DNA of 47,448 bases, from contig JANQFR010000039.1 in NCBI GenBank assembly GCA_028277745.1, positions 1 to 47,448 of the forward strand, read 5' to 3'. The position numbers and the translations under genes are program-made. The notes beneath the pieces were generated by a model. The model was not told where the DNA came from, did not search any database, and saw only the letters and a list, made by a program, of their open reading frames with translations. The number at the start of each line of letters is the position of its first letter. Position 1 is the first letter of the stretch. The DNA is from Phycisphaeraceae bacterium. Its GTDB lineage: Bacteria; Planctomycetota; Phycisphaerae; Phycisphaerales; Phycisphaeraceae. This document shows, piece by piece, positions 31,104 through 39,727 of this stretch.

Positions 31104-32039
31104 ATGGGTGAGTTCGTGGAAGCAGGACAGATCACAGGCGAGTCGTCCCGGCGGGTGCTGGTGCTGGGCAATCCATACAACGGGCACGTCCAGACGCGTG
31201 AGGCGGCTTCGCAGCTGACCCAGGCCCTGGAGCAGGCCGCGTTCGAGCCGGTCTTGTGCTGGGACCGCGACCGGCGGGCGGACGTGTTGAGCGACGTGAC
31301 GGGCTATCGCTGCCTGATCGTCATCGGCGGGGACGGGTCGGTGCGGGAGGTGCTCAACGCCTTGCCGCGCAACGGCGGGCCGGTCGGCCTGCCGGTCACC
31401 ACGCTGCCCGCCGGGAACGAGAACCTGTTCGCCCGACACCTGGGCGTCGACGGCGACCCGGTCAGGCTGGTCGGCGCCATCGAGCGGCTCCGCACCCGCC
31501 GGCTCGACCTCGGCGAGGCAGACGGCGAGGTGTTTACGCTGATGCTCACCGCCGGCTTCGACGCGGAGGTGGTCCACCGCGTCTCCGAGTGGCGCCATCG
31601 CGGCGGCGGGGTCGCTCGCGTGAGCCGACGCACCTACGTCCCGCATATCGCCGATTCCCTCCGGCGGTACCGCTACCCCAAGATCACCATCGACGCGGAC
31701 GGGCAGACCTACACCGGCAGCCACGTCCTGCTGTTCAACCTCCCCCAGTACGGCGGCCCGCTGGACCCGGCGCCGGACGCCCAGGACGACGACGGCGCCC
31801 TGGATTACCTGGTGCTGGAGCGGCGCGGCGTGGTGCGGCTGCTGGGCTACGCCCAGGCGCTGCTGCGCGGCTCGGAGGGGCGCGACATCCACCGCGGCCG
31901 GGCCCGGCGGGTGCGGATCACCTGCGACGGCGCCGCCCCGCTCCAGGCCGACGGCGACCCGGTCGGCCACGCCCCCTGCGACGTGCGCGTGCTCCCCCAG
32001 GCCATGACCGTCATCGATTCGCACCCCGATCCGGCTTGA
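31104..32039 (+). CDS. diacylglycerol/lipid kinase family protein
   Basis: A 311-residue protein of the DAGK/YegS/LCB5 type. Residues 15-150 hold the nucleotide-binding domain with IVIGGDGSVREVLNAL (the GGDGT motif with Ser) and TLPAGNENLFARHLG, a variant of the usual P-x-GTxNDFAR. The second beta domain includes TAGFDAEVVHRV, FNLPQYGGPLDPAPDAQDDDGALDYLVL and the final LQADGDPVG (metal-binding region). The family phosphorylates lipids such as diacylglycerol or sphingoid bases at the inner membrane. TATCAT lies at 31072. The stop is followed by a GC hairpin shared with the convergent lipase gene. Confidence 0.88.
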   Translation: MGEFVEAGQITGESSRRVLVLGNPYNGHVQTREAASQLTQALEQAAFEPVLCWDRDRRADVLSDVTGYRCLIVIGGDGSVREVLNALPRNGGPVGLPVTTLPAGNENLFARHLGVDGDPVRLVGAIERLRTRRLDLGEADGEVFTLMLTAGFDAEVVHRVSEWRHRGGGVARVSRRTYVPHIADSLRRYRYPKITIDADGQTYTGSHVLLFNLPQYGGPLDPAPDAQDDDGALDYLVLERRGVVRLLGYAQALLRGSEGRDIHRGRARRVRITCDGAAPLQADGDPVGHAPCDVRVLPQAMTVIDSHPDPA

Positions 32040-32076
32040 TGAATGAGTGCCGCGATGACGCGGACAATCATTTAGC

Positions 32077-32094
32077 CGCGGGGCTTGCCCCGCG
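32077..32094. terminator. GC hairpin between convergent genes
   Basis: CGCGGGGC-TT-GCCCCGCG is a perfect 8-bp stem with a two-base centre. It lies between the lipid kinase stop (32039) and the lipase stop (32103). It lacks a U-tract but resembles the other convergent-junction palindromes in this window. Confidence 0.55.
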
Positions 32095-32102
32095 TTCGCC
32101 CG

Positions 32103-32915
32103 CTATTGCGGCAGCGGCGCGGGGCTGGGGGCGGTGAACGGCGTTTCGCCCCGGATCCGCCGGGCGATGTCCGCGAGGATGCGCGGGTCATTGAGGGCGC
32201 CGTCGTGCGCCGTTTCGAGGAAGCCGTTGGACACCCAATAGGGCGTTTGTCCCGGCGGCGCGGCGTTGTCGGCGCCGACGATCGTGTCGGTGAGCCTGAC
32301 GTAGGGGATGATGGGGTAGGGGTCGCTCGACCGTGCGTCATTGAGTTCGCGGATGAAAGGCGAGCCGGGCTTCATGTCGTGCATGAGCGGGTCCCAGAAC
32401 GGGATGCCCGCGGACTGTGCGCCCAGGTGGGGGCTGGAGATGGTGAAGAGCCGGCGGATGTTGAGCCGCGCCCGGGGCGGGTCGCCGTTTCCGGGGGGCA
32501 GGGCGGCGTATCGCGCGACCAGACCGCCCATGGACAGGCCGATGATGTCAACCTCCATGGTCTGGTCCGGGTCGTCGGACGGGAACCGTTCGCGCATCAC
32601 CTCGAGGACGCGGTCGCGGCACGCATCCATGGAGAAGACGAGCGGGAACACGACGGTCGCGACCCGGTCGGACCCGGTCGCGTTCTTCAATTCACGGGCG
32701 GTCCGCCGGGCCTGGCCTCCCCAGTCGCCCCAGCCGGAAACCACGAGGATCGGCCGGTCGGGCGGGTTGGGCTCAGCGGCCATCTGCTCCAGGGCGTACC
32801 GGGCGTCTTCGCGGGTGACGGGAAAAGTCGGGTTGACGCGATCGGCGGCGCACCCGCCCAGCAGGCTCAGAACGGCCAACAACAGCGGGACAGTGGAAAA
32901 GCGGCGGCGGGGCAT
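32103..32915 (-). CDS. lipoprotein alpha/beta-hydrolase (lipase-like)
   Basis: A 270-residue lipoprotein. The signal segment LLLAVLSLLGGC ends in a lipobox. The hydrolase core has ILVVSGWGDWGG (oxyanion strand), DIIGLSMGGLVARYAAL (nucleophile elbow with Ser in G-x-S-x-G), ISSPHLGAQSAG and a final His in ETAHDGALND, the order typical of PGAP1/lipase-class enzymes. It is probably an envelope esterase or lipase. The ATG at 32915 has no Shine-Dalgarno sequence; CACAAT lies seven bases upstream on the minus strand. It is divergent from the HEAT lipoprotein gene. Confidence 0.85.
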   Translation of the reverse strand: MPRRRFSTVPLLLAVLSLLGGCAADRVNPTFPVTREDARYALEQMAAEPNPPDRPILVVSGWGDWGGQARRTARELKNATGSDRVATVVFPLVFSMDACRDRVLEVMRERFPSDDPDQTMEVDIIGLSMGGLVARYAALPPGNGDPPRARLNIRRLFTISSPHLGAQSAGIPFWDPLMHDMKPGSPFIRELNDARSSDPYPIIPYVRLTDTIVGADNAAPPGQTPYWVSNGFLETAHDGALNDPRILADIARRIRGETPFTAPSPAPLPQ

Positions 32916-33019
32916 ACGGGTATTGTGGCGACGGCGGCGGGGATGGCAAGAACGGCGGGGGCGGTTAGAATTCAGTCTGGGAAGGCGGGTCGACGGTGGG
33001 CTGACGGCGGGAGCCGAAC

Positions 33020-33484
33020 GTGAAAGAGAACGCCATGTGCTGCGGCGTGGATCAAGACAGGACGTGGAGGGCGACTGGGCTGGCGGTCGGCGTAGCGCTG
33101 GTGTTGTGCGCGGCCGGCGGCTGCACCGCGCCGCCGGTGGAGCCGGACATCCGGGCCTCGGATACGCCGGCGAAAATCCCCGCTATCATGCACGCGGCAT
33201 ATACGGGCGATCAGGACAAGGTGCCGGAGTTGGTGGCGGCGTTGGATAGCGAAGACCCGGCCGTGCGGCTGTTTGCGTTCGAAGCGCTGGTCCGGATGAC
33301 CGGCCACCGTTTCGATTACGTGTGGTACGCCACCCGCGAGCAGCGGCAGCCGGCGCTGGCGAAGTGGCGGGCGTTCCGTGACGGCAAGTCCGTGCCCGGG
33401 CACGCGCCCGGCGGGGTCAAGCCGCTGGCGGAGCCCGAGCCGGCGGACGCCCAGCCCGATCAGGTCAGTCTCCAGGCCCCCTAG
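33020..33484 (+). CDS. HEAT-repeat lipoprotein
   Basis: A 154-residue lipoprotein with a signal segment (TGLAVGVALVLCAAGGC) ending in a lipobox, then one or two HEAT-like helices (DKVPELVAALDSEDPAVRLFAFEALVRMTGHRF), a WYATREQRQPALAKWRAF helix and a Pro-rich disordered tail. Such proteins are common in planctomycetes as scaffolds. The GTG at 33020 is preferred because GGGAG precedes it by six bases; ATG 33035 is also possible. It precedes the Mla-type operon by 26 bases and may be co-transcribed with it. Confidence 0.78.
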   Translation: MKENAMCCGVDQDRTWRATGLAVGVALVLCAAGGCTAPPVEPDIRASDTPAKIPAIMHAAYTGDQDKVPELVAALDSEDPAVRLFAFEALVRMTGHRFDYVWYATREQRQPALAKWRAFRDGKSVPGHAPGGVKPLAEPEPADAQPDQVSLQAP

Positions 33485-33510
33485 ACGGGCCGTGTTACAA
33501 GGATGAGTGG

Positions 33511-33873
33511 ATGTCGATAGAAACCGGATCTGATTTGATCTCCCAGGCCCGTCAGGAGGGCGGGGCGTTGATCGTCGTGGTGGCGGCGGACGTGACGGTG
33601 GTCAACGCGCCCGCGGCGCGGGAGACCCTGACCCGTCTGATCAACACCCACAAGCCGCCCAAACTCGTGGTGAACATGGAGCAGGTCCGTTACATGGATT
33701 CGTCAGGTCTGGCGGTCCTGGTCGAGGTCAAGCGGGTGTTGGGCTCGGGCGATCTCGTGTTGACGTCGCTGAGCAAGGAAGTCAAAGGCCTGATGAAGAT
33801 CATGAACCTGCACGCGTTGTTCGGCTTCGCGGACACCGAGGCCGACGCGCTCTCGAACGCCGCGGAGGGCTGA
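33511..33873 (+). CDS. STAS-domain protein, MlaB-like
   Basis: A 120-residue STAS domain with YMDSSGLAVLVEVKRVL (DSSG at 63-66) and KGLMKIMNLHALFGF. Unlike the STAS pair at 16852/17934 (SSxG class), this one has the MDSSGL class motif. Its place 17 bases upstream of an MlaE permease, followed by MlaF and MlaD, indicates the MlaB role: a STAS subunit that binds the ATPase and supports assembly and activity of the lipid transporter. An antagonist role with a SpoIIE phosphatase cannot be excluded. Confidence 0.82.
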   Translation: MSIETGSDLISQARQEGGALIVVVAADVTVVNAPAARETLTRLINTHKPPKLVVNMEQVRYMDSSGLAVLVEVKRVLGSGDLVLTSLSKEVKGLMKIMNLHALFGFADTEADALSNAAEG

Positions 33874-33890
33874 CGCAGCAGGGGGAGCTC

Positions 33891-34709
33891 GTGGTATTGA
33901 TCCCGGTCACCCGACCCATCTCTCGTATAGGCGCCCGCCTGATCCAGCTGATCACCTTCATCGGTGCGCTGGGGCTGCTGTTCCGCGACACCTTCGCCGT
34001 TACGCCGCGCATGGTGTTCGTCAAACGCGGCAGGCGGCTGGCGTGGTCGAACCTGTGGTTCCAGCTCTACCGCGTCGGCGTCAAGAGCATCGGCGTCGTC
34101 GGGCTGGTTACGTTCTGCATCGGCGCGATCCTGGCCCTGCAGATCGGGCCCATCCTGGATGACTACGGCGTCGCGTCACAGCTGCCCGGCGTGATCGGGA
34201 TCGCCATGTTCCGCGAGCTGGGCCCCCTGATCGGGGCGATCGTGCTCACCGGCTTCGCGGGCGCCTCCATCGCCGCGGAACTGGGGACCATGGCCGTGGG
34301 CGAGGAGCTCAAGGCCCTGCGCAGCCACGCGATCAGCCCGGTGCGGTTCCTCGTGGTGCCGCGGGTGTTGGCGACGATCATCATGACCGCCTGCCTCGCC
34401 ACCCTCTCCAACGCCATGGGCGTCCTCGGCGGGATGTTCACCGCTAACATCACCCAAGGGATGGACTACGGCGTGTACCTCAACGCGACCTTCGAGTCGG
34501 CCAAGGCGCTGGACTTCGTGACCGGTATCATCAAGGCCGCGGTATTCGGCATGATGATCGGCGGGCTGGCGTGCTTCTACGGCATGAGCGTCCGCGGCGG
34601 GGCCGAGGGCGTCGGCAACGCCACCACCAAGACCGTGGTGATCAGCATCGTCTCGCTGATCATGGTGGACCTGACCTTCACCTTCGTCTTCTACACGCTC
34701 GACCTCTAG
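33891..34709 (+). CDS. mlaE: MlaE-type ABC permease for lipid transport
   Basis: A 272-residue inner-membrane permease of the MlaE family (PF02405), with five to six membrane segments. Characteristic parts are the interfacial helix FVKRGRRLAWSNLWFQLYRVGVKSIGVVGL, QLPGVIGIAMFRELGPLIGAIVLTGFAGASIAAELGTMAVGEELKAL (the conserved EQ/ELG loop contacting the ATPase) and the final MVDLTFTFVFY. The start is GTG. The order STAS-mlaE-mlaF-mlaD matches Mla operons that move phospholipids between envelope membranes; no mlaC or outer-membrane mlaA is in the window. Confidence 0.94.
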   Translation: MVLIPVTRPISRIGARLIQLITFIGALGLLFRDTFAVTPRMVFVKRGRRLAWSNLWFQLYRVGVKSIGVVGLVTFCIGAILALQIGPILDDYGVASQLPGVIGIAMFRELGPLIGAIVLTGFAGASIAAELGTMAVGEELKALRSHAISPVRFLVVPRVLATIIMTACLATLSNAMGVLGGMFTANITQGMDYGVYLNATFESAKALDFVTGIIKAAVFGMMIGGLACFYGMSVRGGAEGVGNATTKTVVISIVSLIMVDLTFTFVFYTLDL

Positions 34710-34718
34710 GACGTTGTG

Positions 34719-35567
34719 ATGCCTGACGAGACGACCGCCCCCTCCGCCCTCCCCGCTGACGCCGACGCCGAGCCGATCATCCGGTGCATCAATGTCACCA
34801 AGCAGTTCGGCAGCCAGAAGGTGCTGCACGACCTGACCCTCAACGTGAAACGCGGTGAGCGGCTGGTCATGCTCGGCGGCTCGGGCGCCGGCAAGTCGAC
34901 CCTGCTCAACCTCATGGCCGCCGAGACCCGCGCCACCTCCGGGCAGGTCATCGTCAACGGCCGGAACATCTGCTCCATGTCCGACGCCGAGCTCGACAAG
35001 CACCGCACCACCATGGGCGTGCTTTTCCAGTCCGGCGCCCTGTTCCAGTCCATGACCCTCGCCGAAAACGTCGCGCTGCCCATCCGCGAGCACACCGACC
35101 TGGTCGACCGCACCATCGACACCATCGTCAAGATGAAGCTCGAACTCGTCGGCCTCCGCGAGCACGCCGACAAGAAACCCGCCGAGATCTCCGGCGGCAT
35201 GAAAAAACGCGCCGGCCTCGCCCGCGCCCTCGCCCTCGACCCGCAGATCATTTTCTACGACGAGCCCTCCGCCGGCCTCGACCCCGTCTCCGTCACCGAG
35301 GTCGACCAGCTCATGATCGGCCTCAACGAAACCCTCGGCGTCACCACCGTCGTCATCACCCACGAGATGACCTCGGCGTTCCGCATCGCCCACCGCCTCG
35401 TCCTGCTCGATCAGGGCAAGTTCGTCGCCGCCGGCTCTCCCGATGAGATGAAAAACTCCGATGACCCGCTCGTCCATCAGTTCGTGCACGGCCTCACCGC
35501 CGGGCCCCTCACCGACCGACGCGACGACTGCGACTACCTCACCGACCTGCTCAACCCCCAGCGATAA
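34719..35567 (+). CDS. mlaF: MlaF-type ABC ATPase
   Basis: A 282-residue ATPase. Walker A GGSGAGKST is at 53-61, the signature EISGGMKKR at 156-164 and Walker B IIFYDEPSAGLD with D181/E182; the H-loop is VVITHEM. The signature SGGM(K/R)KR is typical of MlaF/Ttg2A. An additional 20-residue acidic N-terminus precedes the domain. ATG 34719 follows a GTG at 34716 that is also possible. It lies 9 bases behind mlaE and 21 bases before mlaD, so it is clearly one operon. Confidence 0.94.
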   Translation: MPDETTAPSALPADADAEPIIRCINVTKQFGSQKVLHDLTLNVKRGERLVMLGGSGAGKSTLLNLMAAETRATSGQVIVNGRNICSMSDAELDKHRTTMGVLFQSGALFQSMTLAENVALPIREHTDLVDRTIDTIVKMKLELVGLREHADKKPAEISGGMKKRAGLARALALDPQIIFYDEPSAGLDPVSVTEVDQLMIGLNETLGVTTVVITHEMTSAFRIAHRLVLLDQGKFVAAGSPDEMKNSDDPLVHQFVHGLTAGPLTDRRDDCDYLTDLLNPQR

Positions 35568-35588
35568 ACGTCCGACCGGAACCGACGC

Positions 35589-36764
35589 ATGAACGAATCC
35601 AGATACGCCTTCGCCGCCGGCCTTTTCATCATCGCGATGATCGCGCTGGCGCTGTTCATCATCGTTTCGTCCGCCGACCCCGCGCAGATCTTCCAGACCC
35701 GGGTCGGGCAGACGGTCGTCTTCGCCTCCGGCAATGACGTCAAGGGCCTCAACAACCGCTCCGACGTACGGGTCTTTGGCGTCAAGGTCGGGCAGGTCGA
35801 CCGCGTGGACCTCATCCCCGCCCGCGACGGCGGGCCCGCCGAGGTGCGGGTGTCGTTCCACCTGCCCGAGGCGTATCAATTGCGCCAGGGCGCCGCGGTT
35901 CAGGTCCAGACCGGGCTGACCGGCGGGTCGCTGCTGAACATCACCGACCTCGGCGACGGCGCCCCGCTCGCGCCCGGCGAGGCGGTCCGGGCCGAGACGT
36001 ACGGCTTCGACCAGATCCTCGCCGAACTCAGAGAGACGATCCCCCAGATCAAAGAGACCCTCGCCAACTTCAAGCAGGCCGGCGCCCGCGCCACGGTCCT
36101 GATCGACCACGTCAACGAGAAAATCGATCCGGTCGTCGAACGCTACAACGTCCTGGTCGACACCGGCACGGACGTTCTTAAAGACGTCAAGGACATCCTC
36201 GGCGACACCAAGGTCGACATCCGCACCGCGATCGTCAACATCAAGGACGCGATCACGACGATCAAGGAGCGGTCGCCGACGCTCTTCGACAAGGCCGAGG
36301 GTGCGATGGACTCCGCCAAGGCCGCGCTCGACAAGGCCAGGGGAGCGGTCGAGAAGCTCGACCCGTCGATCGACAACGCCAAGGTGATCACGACCAACCT
36401 GAGGCAGGCGGTCACCGAGAACCGCCACAAGATCGACCAGGTCATGAACTCGCTCAAGCGGGCCGCCGCCAATCTGGAGGGCGGGATCGCCGACATCCGC
36501 CGCGCCCCGTGGCGGCTGCTCAACAAGCCGGACAAGGTCGACGAGCGGAACCTGGCGGTCTATGCCGCAGCTAGGGATTTCGCCTACGCCGCCCAGGGCA
36601 TCGAGGCCGCCGCCGCCGCCCTCCAGGTCGCGACGCAGGACCCCGACTTCGACATCGCCCGGATCGAGCGGATGCAGTTGGAGCTGGATGAACGGATCGC
36701 CCGGTTCAATCGCATTCAGGATCAGATCTGGCGCGAATTCCAGTTCAACTCGAACGCGCCCTAA
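35589..36764 (+). CDS. mlaD: MlaD/MCE-family substrate-binding protein
   Basis: A 391-residue protein anchored by one membrane helix (AAGLFIIAMIALALFIIV). Residues 38-140 form an MCE domain (VGQTVVFASGNDVKGLNNRSDVRVFGVKVGQVDRVDL; LRQGAAVQVQTGLTGGSLLNI). Residues 150-390 are a long helical region with coiled-coil character (TIPQIKETLANFKQAG; AMDSAKAALDKARGAVEKL; KRAAANLEGGIADI), longer than E. coli MlaD (about 180). The helical part may span periplasm like the tube of longer MCE proteins, which might explain why no soluble shuttle is encoded nearby. It is the last gene of the operon. Confidence 0.92.
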   Translation: MNESRYAFAAGLFIIAMIALALFIIVSSADPAQIFQTRVGQTVVFASGNDVKGLNNRSDVRVFGVKVGQVDRVDLIPARDGGPAEVRVSFHLPEAYQLRQGAAVQVQTGLTGGSLLNITDLGDGAPLAPGEAVRAETYGFDQILAELRETIPQIKETLANFKQAGARATVLIDHVNEKIDPVVERYNVLVDTGTDVLKDVKDILGDTKVDIRTAIVNIKDAITTIKERSPTLFDKAEGAMDSAKAALDKARGAVEKLDPSIDNAKVITTNLRQAVTENRHKIDQVMNSLKRAAANLEGGIADIRRAPWRLLNKPDKVDERNLAVYAAARDFAYAAQGIEAAAAALQVATQDPDFDIARIERMQLELDERIARFNRIQDQIWREFQFNSNAP

Positions 36765-36788
36765 ATTATTGGCGATAAGTTTCTTAAA

Positions 36789-36825
36789 AACCTTTGAAGG
36801 CCTGAAAAACACGGCTTGAAAGGTT
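36789..36825 (+). terminator. possible terminator hairpin after mlaD
   Basis: AACCTTT (36789-36795) and AAAGGTT (36819-36825) pair perfectly around a 23-base loop, 25 bases after the mlaD stop. The stem is short and there is no U-tract, so this is tentative. Confidence 0.3.
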
Positions 36826-36863
36826 CCGCGAAGTTAGTCTTTGGTGAAGATGGGGGATTTCGT

Positions 36864-36911
36864 ATTGAACGATCAACAGGGTATGTTATCCTATTGAATA
36901 GATCGTTCAAT
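36864..36911 (+). promoter_or_regulatory. promoter and paired AACGATC operators of glycan locus 2
   Basis: ATTGAACGATC (36864-36874) and GATCGTTCAAT (36901-36911) are perfect 11-base inverted arms. Within them a promoter reads TTGAAC (36865-36870), 16 bases, TATCCT (36887-36892). Thus one operator arm covers the -35 box and the other the transcription start. The isomerase gene starts at 36928 with TGGAG six bases before. The block TGTTAT(C/T)CTATT plus operator recurs in front of the gene at 44861. Confidence 0.68.
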
Positions 36912-36927
36912 TGATCTGGAGATTCGT

Positions 36928-37845
36928 TTGCCCCCGCGTCCCATCCAACTCGCCGTCGGTTTGAAGCTCACTCGGGTCTGGCGGAGCGACTCGCTTTCGC
37001 GCCAGGCGTTCGCGGAGGAGTGCCTGGCCGAGGCGGCCGCCGCGCGGGCGGATGGGTTCAGCGGGGTCGAGATCCCCTCGCCTTTCGCCGAGCGGCTGCG
37101 CGGCGTGGCGGACACGGCTTACTGGTCCGACCTGGGCCGCCGGCTCCGTGACTTGGGCGTGGAGCCCTCCTCGGTGCACGGCCCCAACCTGCCGCCGCTC
37201 GAGGTCGATCAACAAAAGGCCATCGACCTCGTGCGGTGGCACGCGGAGCTGACCCAGGCGATCGGCGCCCGCGCGATCGTGGTGCATCCCACGTCGCACT
37301 CGCATCCCCACGTGTGCGATGTGGTCCCCCGCCTGCTGGAGCGGGATCGGGCGGTGTGCCTGGCCGCCGCCGATGAGCTGCGCGGCAGCGGCGCCAGGCT
37401 GGCCGTCGAAAACCTGCCCACGTACGGCATCGCCTATCTCGAACGCCTGATCGCCGGCATCGACCACGAACACGTCGGCGTCTGTTTCGACACCGGCCAC
37501 TGGAACGTCCGGCCCGAGCGGTGGCTGGCGGAGGTGCTCGCGTCGCTCGGGCCGCGGATCGTCCACCTGCACCTGTCGGATAACCACGGCTTGTGCGACG
37601 AGCACAACCCGCCGGGGGTGGGAACGTTTCCGTGGCAGGCGTTTTTTGACGCCTTGCCCGCCGGCGCGATCAGCCCGCATCTGCTGGTCGAGTTGAGCCT
37701 GCCGGAGCCGGACGATGAAGCCGCGAAGAGCCGTCGGCGTGCGGCGTCGCTGACCCGTCGGGTGCTGGCCGGCTGCGGGTTTGATGTGGCCCTGACCGAA
37801 TCACGTGACCCGGCGCCCGCCGCCGGCGGAAAGGGGGACCGATGA
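36928..37845 (+). CDS. TIM-barrel sugar phosphate isomerase/epimerase
   Basis: A 305-residue protein of the xylose-isomerase-like TIM-barrel (AP_endonuc_2) type. The metal-binding residues are visible in order: VVHPTSHSH, LAVENLPTYG (Glu), VCFDTGHWN (Asp and His) and IVHLHLSDNHG...DEHNPPGVG (Asp and His), with the G-x-G-x-F/W closing loop. The family epimerises or isomerises keto-sugars. The start is TTG with TGGAG six bases before. Its last codon overlaps the LacI gene start (ATGA), so they form one operon under the AACGATC operators. The sugar is unknown. Confidence 0.85.
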   Translation: MPPRPIQLAVGLKLTRVWRSDSLSRQAFAEECLAEAAAARADGFSGVEIPSPFAERLRGVADTAYWSDLGRRLRDLGVEPSSVHGPNLPPLEVDQQKAIDLVRWHAELTQAIGARAIVVHPTSHSHPHVCDVVPRLLERDRAVCLAAADELRGSGARLAVENLPTYGIAYLERLIAGIDHEHVGVCFDTGHWNVRPERWLAEVLASLGPRIVHLHLSDNHGLCDEHNPPGVGTFPWQAFFDALPAGAISPHLLVELSLPEPDDEAAKSRRRAASLTRRVLAGCGFDVALTESRDPAPAAGGKGDR

Positions 37846-38849
37846 CGGTTCGTTTGAGAGATGTGGCCGAGGTGGTCGGCGTGTCGCCCCAGGTCGTGAG
37901 CAAGGTGCTCAACGGCGGCAGCAGCAACGTCGGCGCGTCGCCCCGCACACGGGACCGGATCGAGCAGGCCGCTCAGAAGCTGGGCTACCGACGCAACGCC
38001 GCGGGCCTGGCGCTGCGCAAGCAGGCCTTCCAGAGCGTCGGCGTGTTGATGGGCGCGGCCGAGCAGTCGGTCTTCATGCCCCAGAAGCTGATCGCCGGGC
38101 TGGTCGACACGCTCGCCGAGGAGGGCTACACCTGCACCCTGATGTCGGCCAGTCAGGTCGACGCTCAGACGCTGGCCGAGCAACGTCTGCTCAACGAGCG
38201 GCTGGTGGATGCGTTGGTGCTCGCCCTGTCTCACGACCCCGACCCGGCGCTGGTCGCCGCGGTGGAGCGCCTCGGCGTGCCGGCGTTGTGGATGCACCAC
38301 GACGCGGAGTCCAACTGCGTGGCGTTTGATGAGCAGCGGTCCGCGGTCGAACTGGTCGAGCATCTGGCGGACCGCGGCCACGAGGCCGTGACTTACGTGG
38401 ACTATCACGGCCGGACCAGCACCTCGCCCGCGACCCGGCAACGGCTCAAGGGGTTTGAGGACGCCTGCCGCCGCCGCGGCGTGACGCCCGGCTACATGAT
38501 CGACACCCGCGTGGAGCGGCCCGAGCGCGCCGCCCACACCCGCCGATGGCTCGCCGAGCCCGGTCGGCCCCGGGCGATCCTCGTGGACAGCTGCTCGTCC
38601 GCCCAGGTCATCCTCGACACCGCCCACCAGCTTGGCCTCGACATCCCCCGCGACCTGGCGCTGGCGACGTTCGACAACGGCGACAACATCACCGCCAACG
38701 ACCCGGTCATCACCGCGGCCGTCGTGCCCGAGCGGGGCCTCGGCGTCGCCGCGGGGCGGGCCGCACTCGAGTTAGCGAAAGGAAACGAGCAACGCATCCC
38801 CAGCCGCCGGCTGCGTTGCCCGGTCACGATCGGCGGCACGTCTGATTGA
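37842..38849 (+). CDS. LacI-family transcriptional regulator, locus 2
   Basis: A 335-residue LacI/GalR regulator. The helix-turn-helix is at residues 5-30 (LRDVAEVVGVSPQVVSKVLNGG), the hinge helix region reads LGYRRNAAGLALRKQ, and the effector domain spans 65-335 (VGVLMGAAEQSVFMPQKLIAGL; AILVDSCSSAQVILDTAHQLGLDIPRDLALATFDNGD). The recognition helix (SPQVVSKVL) differs from locus 1 (STSTVSRVL), in line with a different operator. It is translationally coupled to the isomerase gene. It probably represses its own operon and, through the matching site at 44874-44909, the DUF4838 gene. Confidence 0.92.
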   Translation: MTVRLRDVAEVVGVSPQVVSKVLNGGSSNVGASPRTRDRIEQAAQKLGYRRNAAGLALRKQAFQSVGVLMGAAEQSVFMPQKLIAGLVDTLAEEGYTCTLMSASQVDAQTLAEQRLLNERLVDALVLALSHDPDPALVAAVERLGVPALWMHHDAESNCVAFDEQRSAVELVEHLADRGHEAVTYVDYHGRTSTSPATRQRLKGFEDACRRRGVTPGYMIDTRVERPERAAHTRRWLAEPGRPRAILVDSCSSAQVILDTAHQLGLDIPRDLALATFDNGDNITANDPVITAAVVPERGLGVAAGRAALELAKGNEQRIPSRRLRCPVTIGGTSD

Positions 38850-38905
38850 GTGAGATGTACTTGTCCCCGGCTCGAACCTAAACACTTTTTTGGAGGAATT
38901 GATTC

Positions 38906-39652
38906 ATGCGAGCCCGCGTTCCATTTATTGCGTTACTGGTCGGTTCCGGATTCGTCGCCGCCCAGGCCGAGGCCGGCTTCCTGATCGAAGACCCGGCGGA
39001 TGTCACGACCGCCCTGGTCGATCCGACGGACCTGACCGGCTCCCCATCGCCCGGCAACCTCGACAAGGCGGCGTTTAACGCGATTGTCAACAAGGCGGTT
39101 TTCGACTTCGACGAAGCCGGCAACAGCGACCCCTCGGATTCCTTCCTCAGCAGCGCCCCCGGCCAGGTGGCGATCACCAACGCCACCGCTTCGGTCCCGA
39201 ACTTCACGGCCACCTTCAGCGCGTCGGGCGGGGGCTTCGCCGTGCTCACCGGCGGCGGGTTCGGCTCGTTCGCGACGAGCGACGGCGGGTATCTCGCCAC
39301 CAACCGCGAGACCGTCACCATCACCTTCGACACCGGCGTCGCGGCGATCGCCATGACCATCAACCGGCTGCTCGACGACAACAGCACGGTGACGGTCTTC
39401 GACACCAGCGCCCAGTCCCTGGGAACCTTTAACCTCGCCGGCATCCCGACAGACCAGGGAAGCATCCAGAATTTTTTCGGCTTCCAAGCGCCGAACGGTT
39501 CGGCCATCGGCTCGGTGGTGATCACCAACGCCGCGCCCGGCAACCAGATCGGCATCGATGACTTCGGCGTCGCGCCGGTCATCCCCGAGCCCGCGGCGAT
39601 CGGGTTGGTTGGGCTGGGCGTTGCGCTCATGCTCAGCCGACAGCGCTCTTAA
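38906..39652 (+). CDS. PEP-CTERM surface protein, locus 2
   Basis: A 248-residue exported protein with signal peptide (VPFIALLVGSGFVAAQAEA), a beta-rich middle (ETVTITFDTGVAAIAMTINRLLDDNSTVTVFDTSAQSLGTFNL; GSVVITNAAPGNQIGIDDFGV) and the PEP-CTERM tail IPEPAAIGLVGLGVALMLSRQRS. The middle resembles secreted NPCBM/lectin-like domains that end in 'IDDF'. GGAGG nine bases before the ATG supports the start. It is 56 bases behind the LacI gene and 75 bases before the pseudopilin, the same neighbours as in locus 1. Confidence 0.88.
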   Translation: MRARVPFIALLVGSGFVAAQAEAGFLIEDPADVTTALVDPTDLTGSPSPGNLDKAAFNAIVNKAVFDFDEAGNSDPSDSFLSSAPGQVAITNATASVPNFTATFSASGGGFAVLTGGGFGSFATSDGGYLATNRETVTITFDTGVAAIAMTINRLLDDNSTVTVFDTSAQSLGTFNLAGIPTDQGSIQNFFGFQAPNGSAIGSVVITNAAPGNQIGIDDFGVAPVIPEPAAIGLVGLGVALMLSRQRS

Positions 39653-39673
39653 TTGTTGCATGCTTCCGGAGGC

Positions 39674-39702
39674 CCCGGCGGGCCCGATGGCGGCCCGCCG
39701 GG
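39674..39702 (+). terminator. strong GC hairpin before the locus-2 pseudopilin
   Basis: CCCGGCGGGCC (39674-39684) and GGCCCGCCGGG (39692-39702) form a perfect 11-bp stem with a seven-base loop. It lies between the PEP-CTERM stop and the pseudopilin start at 39728, so it may terminate or attenuate the transcript, or protect the upstream mRNA. Confidence 0.55.
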
Positions 39703-39727
39703 TTCACCCCCTGAATGGAATGATTCC

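Noticed and set aside
33183..33188. TATCAT word near 33183
   Set aside because: It lies inside the HEAT lipoprotein coding sequence, well after its start, so it does not fit the promoter position of the other copies.
34176..36812. 878-codon open frame antisense to the Mla operon
   Set aside because: Same shadow composition; the forward genes carry Walker motifs, MCE domain and MlaE signatures.
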